Assembly: GCF_033958435.1 (NCBI RefSeq)
Contig: NC_134137.1
Span: forward strand, 320,167,501-320,231,500
Length of the DNA stretch: 64,000 bases
Origin: Carettochelys insculpta
Lineage: Eukaryota > Chordata > Testudines > Carettochelyidae
Direction: 5' to 3'
Positions 1 to 9,961 of the stretch are shown here, piece by piece. The notes under the pieces are model-generated. The model was given only the letters and a program-made list of their open reading frames with translations, ran no database searches and was not told the origin of the DNA. Each line of letters opens with the position of its first letter. The first letter of the stretch is position 1. Both the position numbers and the translations under genes were made by a program.

Positions 1-378
1 TGAAACTATGGGTCTCATTCTCCACTTCCGTATACCTTGTGTAAGCCTTTTACTCCTCTGCAAAAATACGAAACATACGAAAAGACTGCCTGCATTACAG
101 AGCCTTGGCTGGTATAGCCATGCTGGCAGTGTTCCCATTAGTGGAAATGCACAGTAAGCAGATAGAATTTCTTCTGGCCGTAGGACTTCACCACCACCCC
201 AAATGACACCAACCTACACTGACCAAAGCACTTTTATGTTGGTACAAGTGCATTTGACACCACACTAATGTCAATTACTGCCTGTGATTTGTTCACACTC
301 CTAACCAACATAGATGTGTCTGCAAAACTAGGCAGTGTAACAAGCTTTCTGCTTTGGCTGCATTTTATACACACATAA
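1..378. other. Intergenic flank, no feature recognised
   Basis: AT-rich vertebrate-like sequence up to the first Harbinger terminus. No coding exon, RNA gene or clear repeat was recognised. The last three bases before the transposon are TAA, a typical Harbinger target triplet, but the other end is followed by TAT, so a clean duplication cannot be claimed. Confidence 0.6.
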
Positions 379-430
379 GCTACGTCTACACGTGAAGCCT
401 ACATCGAAGTAGCCTATTTCGATGTGGAGA

Positions 431-453
431 CATCGAAATAGGCTATTTCGATG
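431..453. promoter_or_regulatory. Subterminal palindrome of Harbinger left end
   Basis: A 23-base stretch is an inverted repeat around a single central base, with arms CATCGAAATAG and CTATTTCGATG. Equivalent palindromes occur in the left ends of element 4 and of the deletion derivatives. Known Harbinger systems use Myb-like protein and transposase binding near the termini, so this is a candidate binding site; the function is inferred. Confidence 0.45.
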
Positions 454-744
454 AATAATGTCTACACGTCCTCCAGGGCTGGCAACGTCGATGTTCAACA
501 TCGACGTTGCGCAGCACCACATCGAAATAGGCGCAGTGAGGTAACATCTACATGCCAAAGTAGCACACATCAAAATAAGGGTGCCAGGCACAGCTGCAGA
601 CAGGGTCACAGGGCGGACTAGCGCTTCCGGGGCAACAGCTAGCCGCTCCCTTAAAGGGCCCCTCCCAGACACACTCAGCCTGCACAGCACGTGGTCTGAG
701 GAGCCATAGGCACACAGACCTCGGGCGACGCAGTCATGGACCCC

Positions 745-774
<30 letters not shown>
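745..774 (+). repeat. CAG repeat encoding polyglutamine
   Basis: One CAA followed by nine CAG codons encodes ten Gln right after MDP of the transposase. Element 4 has a shorter tract at the same place (from 58894), and the deletion derivatives keep CAG or CTG runs there too. The tract is therefore a property of the transposon family rather than of the locus. Confidence 0.9.
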
Positions 775-775
<1 letters not shown>

Positions 776-1230
776 CAGAGGTCCACCCAGCCGCCCCTGC
801 AGGAGCAGTGCTCGCCCTGCTCCGTGCCATGCAGGAGGCAGCTGAGCACCTCCTTGCCACAGAGGAGGAGATGCCCGCAGGGGAGGAGGACGCAACCCCT
901 AACCCTGCAGCACCCCGACCCCCCTGCCTCACACGCCGGAGGCTGTGGAGCTACCCCACCAGCACCGACTGGTGGGAGCGGCTGGTGCTTGGGGAGTGGG
1001 ACGATGACCGCTGGCTCAGGAACTTTTGGATGAGCCGGCAGACATTTCTGGAGCTATGCCAGTGGCTCACCCCCGCACTCAGGCACCAGGACACCGCCAT
1101 GTGGCGTGCCCTCCCAGTGGAGAAACGGGTCGGCATCACTGTCTGGAAGCTGGCCACTCCAGACAGCTACCGATCCGTGGGACAGCAGTTTGGCGTCGGC
1201 AAGGCCACCATTGGGGCTGTCCTCATGGAG

Positions 1231-1336
1231 GTAAGAGGACCCACGGGGGGAGAGGGGGGAGGCAGCCCTGGCAGGGGAGGGCCACACACATCCTGCACAC
1301 CCCTCATTGGTCCTCTCCCATGTGCTTCCCCTGCAG
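1231..1336 (+). other. Transposase intron, 106 bp
   Basis: The donor is GAG|GTAAGAGG and the acceptor CCCCTGCAG|GTTG. Removing it joins codon 165 to an in-frame exon 2. Elements 3 (46015-46203) and 4 (59373-59536) have an intron at the same codon with different length and sequence, which supports it as a real spliced intron. Confidence 0.85.
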
Positions 1337-2195
1337 GTTGTCCACACCATCAACGCCATGCTCCTCCACAGGCTCGTGAGGTTTGGGGACCCAGATGCCA
1401 CCATCGCAGGCTTTGCCACGCTGGGCTTCCCCAATTGCTTCGAGGCTCTGGATGGGACTCACATCCCCATCCGCGCCCCGGAGCACAGTGGAGAACGCTA
1501 CCTAAACAGGAAGGGCTACCACTCAGTGGTCCTCCAGGCCTTGGTGGACAGCCGGGGCCATTTCCAGGACATTTATGTGGGCTGGCCTGGCAGCACCCAT
1601 GATGCCCGGGTTTTCCAGAACTCGGGCCTGTGCCGCCGGCTGGAGGTGGGGACCTACATCCCCCAGCAGGAGATCTCTCTGGGGGACACCACCATGCCCC
1701 TCTGTGTCATCGCAGATGCGGCATACCCTCTCCGGCCCTGGCTCATGCACCCGTACACGGGCCATCTGTCTGCCAGCCAGGAGCGCTTCAACCAGCGCCT
1801 GAACCACGCGCGCCAGATGGTGGAGCGCTCATTTGGCCGCCTCAAAGGGCGCTGGAGATGTCTTCTCACCTGCCTGGATGCGGGCCCCACCAACATCCCC
1901 TAGATTGTGAGTGCATGCAGCGCCCTACACAACCTGGTGGAGAGCAAGGGGGAGGCCTTCTTTCAGGGCTGGGCTGTGGAGGCCGGCAGGGCCGATGTGC
2001 AGCCATCCGCTGCCCCCAGTCGCCAGGTGGACCCTGAAGGGACCCGGGTCCGGGAGGCCCTGCGGGCCCACTTCGATGAGGCCGCGGGGTGAACTCTGCC
2101 AGGCCCCCCACTGCCACCCCATCCTCCACAACACTCCCTGCCCCTACGCCCACACCACGGAGCACCCAACAGCACACACCCGCCCCACTTTTCCT

Positions 2196-2210
2196 GGACA
2201 AATAAAAGCA
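2196..2210 (+). terminator. Polyadenylation signal of element 1 transposase
   Basis: AATAAA in the context GGACAAATAAAAGC lies about 110 bases after the last transposase codon, at the equivalent place to the AATAAA of element 4 near 60418. This is an expected 3' end signal for the transposase transcript. Confidence 0.6.
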
Positions 2211-3197
2211 GATGCTTGTTTGTGAAATCAAACTTGATTACTTTGAACTCTGTTCTAACTAATACTTACTATATATAGGAACTTCTAACTAACTTAAATA
2301 TGAAATGCGTATGTATATATTAACAAAAAAAAACAGGGATAACAAGGAAGGGGAGAACTATTTACATGGGGGGGGAAGGATCAGACTGTGCAAATGGGGG
2401 TCACAAATAAATAAATACAAACTATATACAAGGCCGAACAACAAAACAGTGGGGGGAATATATACAAGGGGGGGTGCCACGTCCTGGGCCCCATGCCCCT
2501 ATAGTCCAGCACTGGGGGTGGGCGGCCGGGAGCCCTGCCTCGGCCGCAGCCCTGTCCGGGGCTGGCTGGGGGCCGGGCGGACCGGTAGATACGGCCGGCA
2601 AGTGTCAGCTGGCCCCAGGTCTCCCTCGGCGGAATGGCCCTCGGTGGCGGATGGCGGGGCAACAGCAGACAGAGCGGTGACGACAGGAGCAGTGGGTGGT
2701 GCGGCGGGTGGAGCATGCAGAGTGGGCGCAGCGGCGGCCGGCGTGGCATGGGGAGCCAGGTAATCTGCTATGCAGTTAAAGGTCTCCATGTAGGCCCCCC
2801 ATGCCTCTTGGTGCCAGGCCAGCGCCCGCTCCTGGAGGTGGAGGCGGCGTTGCTCCACCCGCAGCCACTGCTCCGCAACCTCCACCTGCCGGCGGTGGAA
2901 GGCCAGCAGCTGGGGGTCCGTCGCCAGCGGCTGCTGCTGGGTCCGCCATCTTGCCCGCCGTGGGGCTGGTCGGTCCTCCACCGAGGGGCTGGCCTGGAGC
3001 GATGGCCGCGGAGGGGATTCCGGGACCACTGAAGCCTCGCCGGTGCTCTCCGGTCCTTCCGATGGTGCAGCTGCGGAACTGAAAGGGAGGGGGGGAAGAA
3101 GAGTGGAGACAGGCGTTAGTGTGGGCCCCGAGCCGTGGCCCTTGTCCCCTCACCCCTGTGCTGCAGGTTCCCCATCCCCGTCCCCGGGAGATGCTGC

Positions 3198-3626
3198 TGT
3201 GATGGGGTTCAAGGGTCCCCCTGCACTGCACCCCGTCCCCTGGTGGGAGTGACTCTGACTTCACTCAGCAGGGTCTGACAGGAGAGGTTTCTTAGGCAAC
3301 AGATGCCCAGTTTCTCACAGAAGTGACAGTACCGCAGTCAGAGACAGTCCTTCCAACCCATCCTGGGGAGAAGACCCCAAGGGGTGCCCCTCTGGGGTGT
3401 AGCTTTCCCCCTCCTCAGGCTGGCTGCCTTCCAGATCTCCCTTCCCCTAGCCTCTAACTGCGGCCCCCGATTCAAACCCAGCTCGGCTCCTCCCTCCTCT
3501 TTGTTCAGGGCAGAGGTGTAACCTGCCAGTTGTAGCCCCAGGATCATCCTTTGCCCCTGGGAGCTATTCAGCTTGTTGCTCATATCTAGCCTGAGTCTCG
3601 CATTTGCACTCCCCCCACTCCATCAC

Positions 3627-3627
<1 letters not shown>
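3198..3627. mobile_element. Solo LTR-like insertion inside element 1
   Basis: A 430-bp block absent from element 4 begins TGTGATGG and ends CCATCACA, the inverted TG..CA termini typical of LTRs. Both flanks read TGCTGC, compatible with a 4-6 bp target duplication, although the site is a CTG run and so not decisive. No retroviral or retrotransposon coding sequence is inside, so it is called a solo LTR. The family is not identified. Confidence 0.6.
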
Positions 3628-3663
<36 letters not shown>

Positions 3664-3678
3664 GGCTGCTGCTGCTGA
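3628..3678. repeat. CTG/CAG repeat beside the LTR insertion
   Basis: About fifteen CTG units, interrupted by one CGG, stand where element 4 has only a few CTGs (near 61250). The tract lies in the presumed intron of the Myb-like gene and is much expanded in this copy. Confidence 0.85.
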
Positions 3679-4802
3679 GCGTCCCACCCCCTCCTCCCGT
3701 GGGACCCTAGAGGTTCCACTCCCCCCTGCCCTGGGGATGGGGCATGGCACTGTCGTGCTGGGTGGGGGGCAGGGGCTGATGCAGTCCTGTGAGGGACATG
3801 CCACTGCTGTCCTTGGGGCCATGGCCATCTGGGCATGTGGAGGGCCCTGGCCACATATCTATTAACCCCGCCCCCTCAACCCCGGCGGTGTACACCGGGG
3901 GGGTACATACCTGTAGGTCCACTCCCATGGTCGGGGGACACCTGGGGGGCGGACGCCCGGCTGCTTCTCCTCGATGGCAGGAGGAGGATCTGGAGCCCCG
4001 TCTCTGTGGAGGAGGAGTCCCCCTCCTCCTCCTCCTCCTGCTCCGGTGCCCCGGGGGTGGGCTCCAGGGTATGGGGCTTACCTCCGGGGCAGACTCCGGC
4101 TCCGGGGCCTGCTGGGGCTCCTCAGCCAAGGTGTCAAGCGTGGCTGGAGGGGAGGAGGTGTGCCGGGGGCCCAGGATGTCCCTGAGCTTCCTGTAAAAGG
4201 GGTAAATGACGGGGGCGGCCCCAGATCAGCCAGCCGCATCCCAGGCCTGGGCGTAACCCTGCCGCAGCTCCTTGACTTTACTCCGGACATGGTCCAGAGT
4301 GCGGGCAGGGTGACCCTGGGCGGCCAGGCCCTCGTCCAGCCGAGTGAACGCATCCACGTTCCGCCTCTTGCTCCCCATTACCTGGAGCACCTCCTCCTCG
4401 TTCCAGAGCCCCAGCAGGTCACGAAGCTTGGCCTCCGTCCAGGAGGGGCCCCGCTGCTGCTTCCCGGCCTGGCTCCTGCCCTGGCTGCCCTGGCTGCCCT
4501 GGCTCCCCCTCAGGGGGGTTCCCTCAGGGTGCTGGGGGGGCTGCCAGGTGGCCATGAGGTCCTTTGGGGGTCTCGGTAGCTGAAGATGAGCGTGCAAGCT
4601 AGCCGCGTGTTATTGCTGCTGCCTGCACACTCTCTCAGCTTCCTGCACAGAAAGGGAAGGGGTGGGGACCTTTAAGGGGCCGCTCCATGTGGCCACCATT
4701 GAGCTGAGGGGCTGGAGAGAGCGTCTCTCAACCCCTCAGCTGATGGCCACCATGGAAGACCCCGCAATTTCGAAGTTGCGGGACGCGCAACGACTACACG
4801 GT

Positions 4803-4833
4803 CCCTACTTCGACGTTGAACGTCGAAGTAGGG
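4803..4833. promoter_or_regulatory. Right-end subterminal palindrome
   Basis: A 31-base inverted repeat has arms CCCTACTTCGACGTT and AACGTCGAAGTAGGG. The same palindrome, with a few changes, recurs at 28522-28550, 29716-29745, 38278-38308 and 62382-62412 at the same place in related elements. It is a candidate site for the Myb-like protein or transposase; the role is inferred. Confidence 0.5.
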
Positions 4834-5206
4834 CGCTATTCCCATCCCCTCATGGGGTTAGCGGCTTTGACGTCTCGCCACCTAACGTTGATGTTAACAT
4901 CGAAATAGCGCCCAACACGTGTAGCCGTGACGGGCACTATTTCGAAGTTAGTGCCGCTACTTCGAAGTAGCGTGCACATGTAAACACGGCTATAGTTGAA
5001 AAAGAGTGCAGACTCTATAGACGTGTAAATGACTACCCAATATATGGATCAGCAGCAAAGGAATATCTCTCTTTAATGAAAATTCTTACTTATTTTACCT
5101 TTAAAACCTAGTTTATGTTTTTCCTCCAGGAATTCTTGAAGTACTCCTTATCCTAATAACTCATGAGCAGCTCTTCCACCCACTGTTGCTTGCGCTTAGG
5201 CTATGT

Positions 5207-5572
5207 CAGGGGTCAGTAACCAAAATAGCAAGAAGAGCTTTTTTTTTTCCGAGTTTAGTAAAAACTCAATAATTCAAGTCCTGCAATGCATGTGAATAAG
5301 ACTTCATTAGCAACTAGATCAAAACACAGCTACAGTATCATATCCCACAATGCACTGCACATATTAAAGGGGTAGTTATCCAGCCTTTAGAGATCACTTA
5401 TCATTTGCTGTTTAGATATGAGTTGTTCATTGTTGAGCTTTTGGACATTCACCAAAATATCAAAAATAAACAGGAGGAATTTTTTTTAACTTTGCAATTA
5501 TAGCATTGGGAGCCACAAAGAAGTCCTTAAAGAGCCACATATGGCTCCGGAGCCACAGGTGGCAGACCGCTG
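5207..5572. mobile_element. hAT MITE inserted in a Harbinger MITE terminus
   Basis: The 366-bp unit begins CAGGGGTCAGTAACC and ends GGTGGCAGACCGCTG, imperfect inverted termini of the hAT-Charlie type. It contains the phrase AGAGCCACATATGGCTCCGG. It is flanked by GGCTATGT (5199-5206) and GGTTATGT (5573-5580), an 8-bp duplication with one mismatch, as expected for hAT. The target was the first bases of the Harbinger MITE that follows. Confidence 0.8.
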
Positions 5573-5842
5573 GGTTATGTCTACACTAAACATAGAAGGC
5601 AACCATAGAGATGCAATTTTAGATACGCCAATTGTGTAGCTAAAATCGATTTATCTGCACTTGATGTCCATGTCTGGGTAAATGGGGGAAAGCTTTTTCT
5701 CCCTTCCTTATTAATCACCTCTCATGAGGAGCACAGAGGTCAACTTTGACCCCTGACAGCACCATTTTTCACATGCACGAAATCAAATGCTGGAAGATCC
5801 ACCTTGAGTGGGTCAAATTCCCACAGTAGTATAGATGTAGCC
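5573..5842. mobile_element. Harbinger-like MITE, copy 1 of a direct pair
   Basis: It starts GGTTATGTCTACACT and ends with the reverse complement of GGCTACATCTATAC. Internal landmarks include TAGCTAAAAT, CTCATGAGGAG and GAGTGGGTCAAA. The same landmarks occur in the same order in 6405-6690. It is non-coding, and its left terminus was the target of the hAT insertion. Confidence 0.75.
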
Positions 5843-6404
5843 CCAGGTAATAAAGATTAAGTTGCTATTAAAAATAAAGTGTTGGATTCTCCTATGTTGT
5901 CTTTTTGAAACTGCATTTATTTACAGGGCCCATAACATTAACCTAACTAGCCTAATATATGGCAAATCCCAGAGTGACATAGGGCATATCTATACTGTGA
6001 CACCACAGATATGCTGTTGTACCCCCACAGCACAGAAGCATCCTGCAGCCAGGGAAAGTGGTTCCCAACCCCCTAAGAGCACCACCTCCCTGAGACACAC
6101 TAGGCTGATGGAAGCTTTCTATTGGCTTAGCCGTGTCTATGCCATGGGCTAAATTCAGCCTAACTATAGTGCTCAAGGGTGTGAATTTTCATACCCATGA
6201 GCAACATAGTTTTGTCAATCTAAATGTTGAAGAGTAGAGCAAGCTACAGTCCCTCTACATCACCTCTGAATCTGAATCCCAGGGTGAGTGAATATCGCTG
6301 AAGAAGAGGAGCCACAGCATCACTGCACTCTCCTACTACTGTGATAGTCTCTTGAGCCCACAGACCACTGGATGCAACTTATAAGAGCCCTGAGGCAATT
6401 CTAA
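5843..6404. other. Spacer between two related MITEs, no gene
   Basis: AT-rich sequence with no supportable gene. A short open frame at 5862-6152 has no recognisable domain or codon pattern and is treated as chance. Confidence 0.5.
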
Positions 6405-6690
6405 GGCTGTGTCTATTCCAGGCGTAGCATTCGACCACTGATACACCATTTTAGCTATGCCAATTGCGTAGCTAAAATTGACTTATCAGCAGTCAACTGT
6501 TACGGCTCTCTATATGGAAGAAGGACAACAGGAGCGTTTCTCCTGTCAACCTTCCTTAATCCTCACTACTCATGAGGAGTTCCAGTGTTGACTTTGACCC
6601 CCAAAACTACCATTTTGCACATGCATGAAACAAAACCTTGGAAGATCGACCCTGAGTGGGTCAAACTTCCATGGTAGTGTGGCTGTAGGG
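6405..6690. mobile_element. Harbinger-like MITE, copy 2 of a direct pair
   Basis: It starts GGCTGTGTCTATTCC, ends GTGGCTGTAGGG and is bordered by TAA on both sides (6402-6404 and 6691-6693), the normal Harbinger target duplication. It shares its internal landmarks with 5573-5842 in the same orientation. Confidence 0.75.
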
Positions 6691-7272
6691 TAAATAGTGT
6701 TATAGGCAGAAATAGCCCAAAACTGAGGGCAGAAGAGCATAAAGGTGACTTAGGTTTGTCTTTGCTCTTCACCCCTTTGCTCCTCACCTCCCAGTACAGT
6801 CCTTCCTGAGCACAGCTCAGCTGCAATGGAGAATCCAGTCAGATCCACATTTCTTGGTTCAAGTAACTCTTTTCTTCAGACAGCAATCTTAATGAGCTAA
6901 CCCCCATGCTGCAGTAGAGAGGTGAGCAAACTGAGAGGGCCATGAAATCGTGAAAGAGGGGTGCAGCATGATTGGCTGCTACGGGTCAAGCTCATCCATC
7001 TCATTAATAATTTTTGAACTATGTAACTGTTTTTATGTGTGCATATTCACATTTATGCACCAATTAATTCATTCTGCATCCTTGTTTTCTTAACACTAGC
7101 CAAAATGGTTACTTTTTTCATCTGAACATAACTGAAATTTCCATCCATTTGGATTACATTAGACATGTTGGGGATGAAAAGTGGGGCCCATTTGTAAAAA
7201 GTTTGCTCGCCCCGTTGTAGTATTAAATCAATGCTCCATTTATATTTGCATTTTTGCAGTTATTACACTTTA

Positions 7273-7591
7273 GGGCTGTGTCTACACTAGCATTGCACTT
7301 TTCAAAGAGGCATGCAAATGAGAAAATTGAAAATGCAAATGAGGTGCAGATTGACATATCTGGCACCTCATTTGCATATTCTCCTTTTGAATGAAAAAAT
7401 TAAAAAAGAAAACAGGGTTTACTTTCGAAAAAGCCACGTTTACACTGCCTTTTCTTCTTTTGAAAGAAGCTCTTTCAAAAGGAGAATATGCAAGTGAGGT
7501 GCTGGGTATGTAAATATTCACCTCATTTGTATTTTCGATTTCCTCATTTGCATTACTCTTTTGAAAGTGCAGTGCTAGTGTAGACACCGCC
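7273..7591. mobile_element. Palindromic Harbinger-like MITE
   Basis: Long inverted arms begin GGGCTGTGTCTACACTAGC and end GCTAGTGTAGACACCGCC. The arms contain CTTTTCAAAG, CACCTCATTTGCATA and GAAAGTGCA-type motifs. No coding sequence is present. Confidence 0.75.
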
Positions 7592-8702
7592 TAGGAGAAT
7601 ATTGCTAGTGTCATGTAACACTAATATTGAAAAAAGTGATTGGTCAATATAATTGTCACTAAAACTTAAATCAGACATGTACAATCTGTAGAGCAAAGTA
7701 GTGGGATAATGACAACAATCATCAACGCCAACGAAAATAAGTGTCATTTTCCGCAGAGCTCTGGCATCTGTTTGAAGCCCTAATAAAATGATCCTACTGG
7801 CTGACACCTTACAAAACCTTTGTCTCCTGAAAGTGCACGTTTTCCTTTTTGATATCTAAAAGGAACTGAGACCTGGTGTGGGGAAAGCACCCTGTAAGGA
7901 ATCCGAATGGACCCCGGTTAGGCGAAATAGACGATGTTTTACGTTGCTCTTGCATTGCCCGGGGAAGAAATCAATCTGTGGGATATCTTGGGTAATGCCG
8001 AGTTCGCAGACATCTCAACCTGCACAAGATATTTTCCTTTTGAATTACCCATTCAGTGACAATGTTTTGGTCAGTGCCTGTAGCAGAGTATTGTTTCAAA
8101 TATTCTTCAAAGACTTCATCCAGAGCACACTTCGAGTAAAATAATTTCCATTTGTTTGTGATCTTACACCACACTGTTTTGTATTTTTTTCTGAGGCCCT
8201 ATCTTCCTTGTTATATTCATTGCCAATTTCAGAAGATGCTGTGATAATTGCTCTAATTGGAAGTCTCCAAGTGCTGTCAATTATTCTTATTTCTCAAAGT
8301 TAACATCTGTACAGTTATATTTAGAACCAAGATTCTTAAAACAGAAAAGAGGAGGAAAGAAAACATTTTAGAAACTATTCTAGACAAAATGTGTACTAAT
8401 TGCACATGTTTGCATAATACCCATCATGGGAGATTTTGGCCTGGTAGAAAACCTATGGAGTGGCAAAGGAAAGTCTCCTAATTATTTCAGCAGTATGTTC
8501 TTCCAAAACATTTAGTTCTGGCCACTGCAACAGATAAGTTCTCTGACTGGATAAATCATTGATCCAATTCCCTATGGCATTTCCTATCGTCATTAAGTCT
8601 GTTGATATTCTACAATGCTGACTACTACATCGCCATTTCAAGTACGCTGCTGATAGTTACAGAATATGAGCATAGCTACAAGACTGTCCTGAAAACCCCT
8701 AA
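7592..8702. other. Unassigned stretch with weak minus-strand protein-like segments
   Basis: No element could be named. On the - strand, several open pieces (8641-8453, 8174-7971 and 7807-7553) have fairly even amino-acid composition, for example ILLGLQTDARALRKM, but I recognise no domain and stops separate them. It could be an old transposon or chance. Confidence 0.3.
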
Positions 8703-8863
8703 GGCTATGTCTACACTGTGCCCCTAACTCAACATACACAAATTGCATATCCTCTTTTGAGTCAATTTCAAAATAGGGTATTTTGGGATTTGGCACTGTA
8801 TATCCAGTTACTATTTTGGGACACCTCGGTATCCTGAAATAGCTCCTCAGTGTAAGCATAGCC
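8703..8863. mobile_element. Short Harbinger-like MITE
   Basis: It starts GGCTATGTCTACACTG and ends with the inverted CAGTGTAAGCATAGCC. TAA borders it on both sides (8700-8702 and 8864-8866). The interior repeats TTTCAAAATAGGG and TATTTTGGGA-like blocks. Confidence 0.75.
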
Positions 8864-9946
8864 TAAGTGGGTATAAACAAAAGGCTACGATATATGAAGA
8901 TGGATGCAAAATAACACCAAAACCATCAACCTCACCTTGAATACCGTGCACAAAACTGGCTAACTCACCTCCAAATGAGCATCGGTGATTATAAAAGTGT
9001 CTAGAGATGGACAACTTGAAAAAATTGGAGGCATATAGAAAGACTTTTGCATGAGAGGAGATTGAAACAACTGAGACTTCATGGAGAAGAGGAAAAAAGA
9101 GGAAACTTTCTCAAGATATTGCAAATAAGGAGTGACAGAAAGAATTAACTGGACTCTCCTGTTTACTCCTTTTAATAATACAAGAAGGGGGTTTATACTG
9201 AAAAACAATTTAAAATGGATATGGTGAAATGTTTTTGTGGCCTGAAGGATTATGTAGGGGAACTAATTGCCATAAGATATAATTGGCACTGAGAGCTTAG
9301 GACTTTTTTTAAAAAAAGATTAGAGATTGATAATGCAAACAGCTAAAACTTACCATAGACAAGATGAAATTAATACGGGATATATAGCACTTATGATTCA
9401 GGAATAAACCACTCAGTTGTTGATTTGGCTTAAGAAGAATCTACCTTTATGTACAGGAACAGTTTTTCCTTTAACTGTCTTCTACTGGATTTCACACACT
9501 TTCTACAAAGCATTGTCAAAGGGTGGGGGAATTATGACAGTGGATGAGACAGACCCATTGGTCCTGTTCAATGAGTAATCTTGACCCCAACAAAGCAAGG
9601 TATTTGCGCATGTGTCTCTTCATATCACAGCTATTTACATGGCCACATTACCATTGTATCAAAGCACCTGCTGATCTTTAATGCTCATGACACCCCTACG
9701 AATTAGCAAAGAGCTATTATCCACATTTTACGCATGAGCAACTGAGGCACAGGCTAAAGCCTGAATGCACAGAACAAAGCAAGCATTGTGATGCTCAGGA
9801 TCATAATGCCTAATTTTTTGGCACTTGGGAAAATCACTGTGATTCCCAAGGCATGAGTTAGGTGCCTAAGTTGCCATACAATGTATAGGGAGAGATTTAT
9901 GCCTCAGGCTGTGATTCACAAAAAATAGTGTGCTAGGCAGAGTTAC
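8864..9946. other. Non-coding stretch with an ancient MIR-like fragment
   Basis: Mostly unrecognised. Around 9690-9765, the order of a cell of text like 'ATTATCCACATTTTACGCATGAGCAACTGAGGCACAGG' (not written as a motif) matches the 3' part of MIR/CORE-type SINEs; the key word is CTGAGGCACAGG. No gene is supported. Confidence 0.35.
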
Positions 9947-9961
9947 CTCAGTTACTCAAGT

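Larger units (their letters stand above)
736..2092 (+). pseudogene. Harbinger DDE transposase (HARBI1-like), one nonsense codon
   Basis: This is the DDE nuclease that would cut and rejoin element ends in the nucleus. Exon 1 (736-1230, 165 codons) begins MDP plus ten Gln and carries an N-terminal helical region with STDWWERLVLGEWDD. The intron is 1231-1336 (GTAAGA..CTGCAG). Exon 2 (1337-2092) keeps the reading frame and contains LDGTHIPI (Asp about residue 204), THDARVF (Asp about 254) and MVERSFG (Glu about 328), the three expected catalytic acids. The start at 736 is chosen because element 4 conserves MDPQ there. A TAG at 1901-1903 replaces a CAG seen in element 4; the frame then stays open to the TGA at 2090-2092. 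The full product would be about 416 residues, a normal size for the family. An AATAAA lies near 2202. Confidence 0.88.
2499..4597 (-). pseudogene. Harbinger Myb/SANT-like partner protein, disrupted
   Basis: This is the second Harbinger protein, expected to bind element ends and help bring the transposase to the nucleus and DNA. Exon 1 reads from about 4597. After a Gln/Ser-rich leader comes a trihelix-type Myb domain with RGPSWTEAKLRDLLGLW, then SKRRNVDAFTRL and DHVRSKVKELRQGYAQAWD. A TGA at 4226-4228 replaces the CGA of element 4, then the frame continues through YRKLRDILG and a Pro/Ser/Arg-rich stretch to a donor CAG|GTATGT near 3911. The 3' part (about 3078-2499) carries SVVPESPP and then a helical, Gln/Arg-rich tail (VEVAEQWLRVEQRRLHLQER). 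The obvious donor and acceptor do not preserve the frame, so the exact junction is unresolved. The intervening region contains the LTR insertion at 3198-3627. Confidence 0.75.
379..4990. mobile_element. Element 1: PIF/Harbinger DNA transposon, two genes, nearly complete
   Basis: Both termini are present. The left end reads GCTACGTCTACACGTG and the right end, reverse-complemented, reads GCCGTGTTTACATGTGC. Both ends carry subterminal blocks rich in TTCGAA and CGAAATAG motifs. Inside are a + strand DDE transposase (736-2092) and a - strand Myb/SANT-like gene (4597-2499) that converge, the two-protein arrangement known for Harbinger elements. The element is about 0.6 kb longer than element 4, mainly because an LTR-like block (3198-3627) has inserted between the coding parts of the Myb gene. 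Both genes carry one visible nonsense change, so this copy looks recently active but now defective. Confidence 0.9.

Noticed and set aside
328..932. Minus-strand frames with poly-Leu or poly-Cys over the CAG run at element 1
   Set aside because: They are antisense shadows of the polyglutamine tract. The + strand frame is conserved in element 4.
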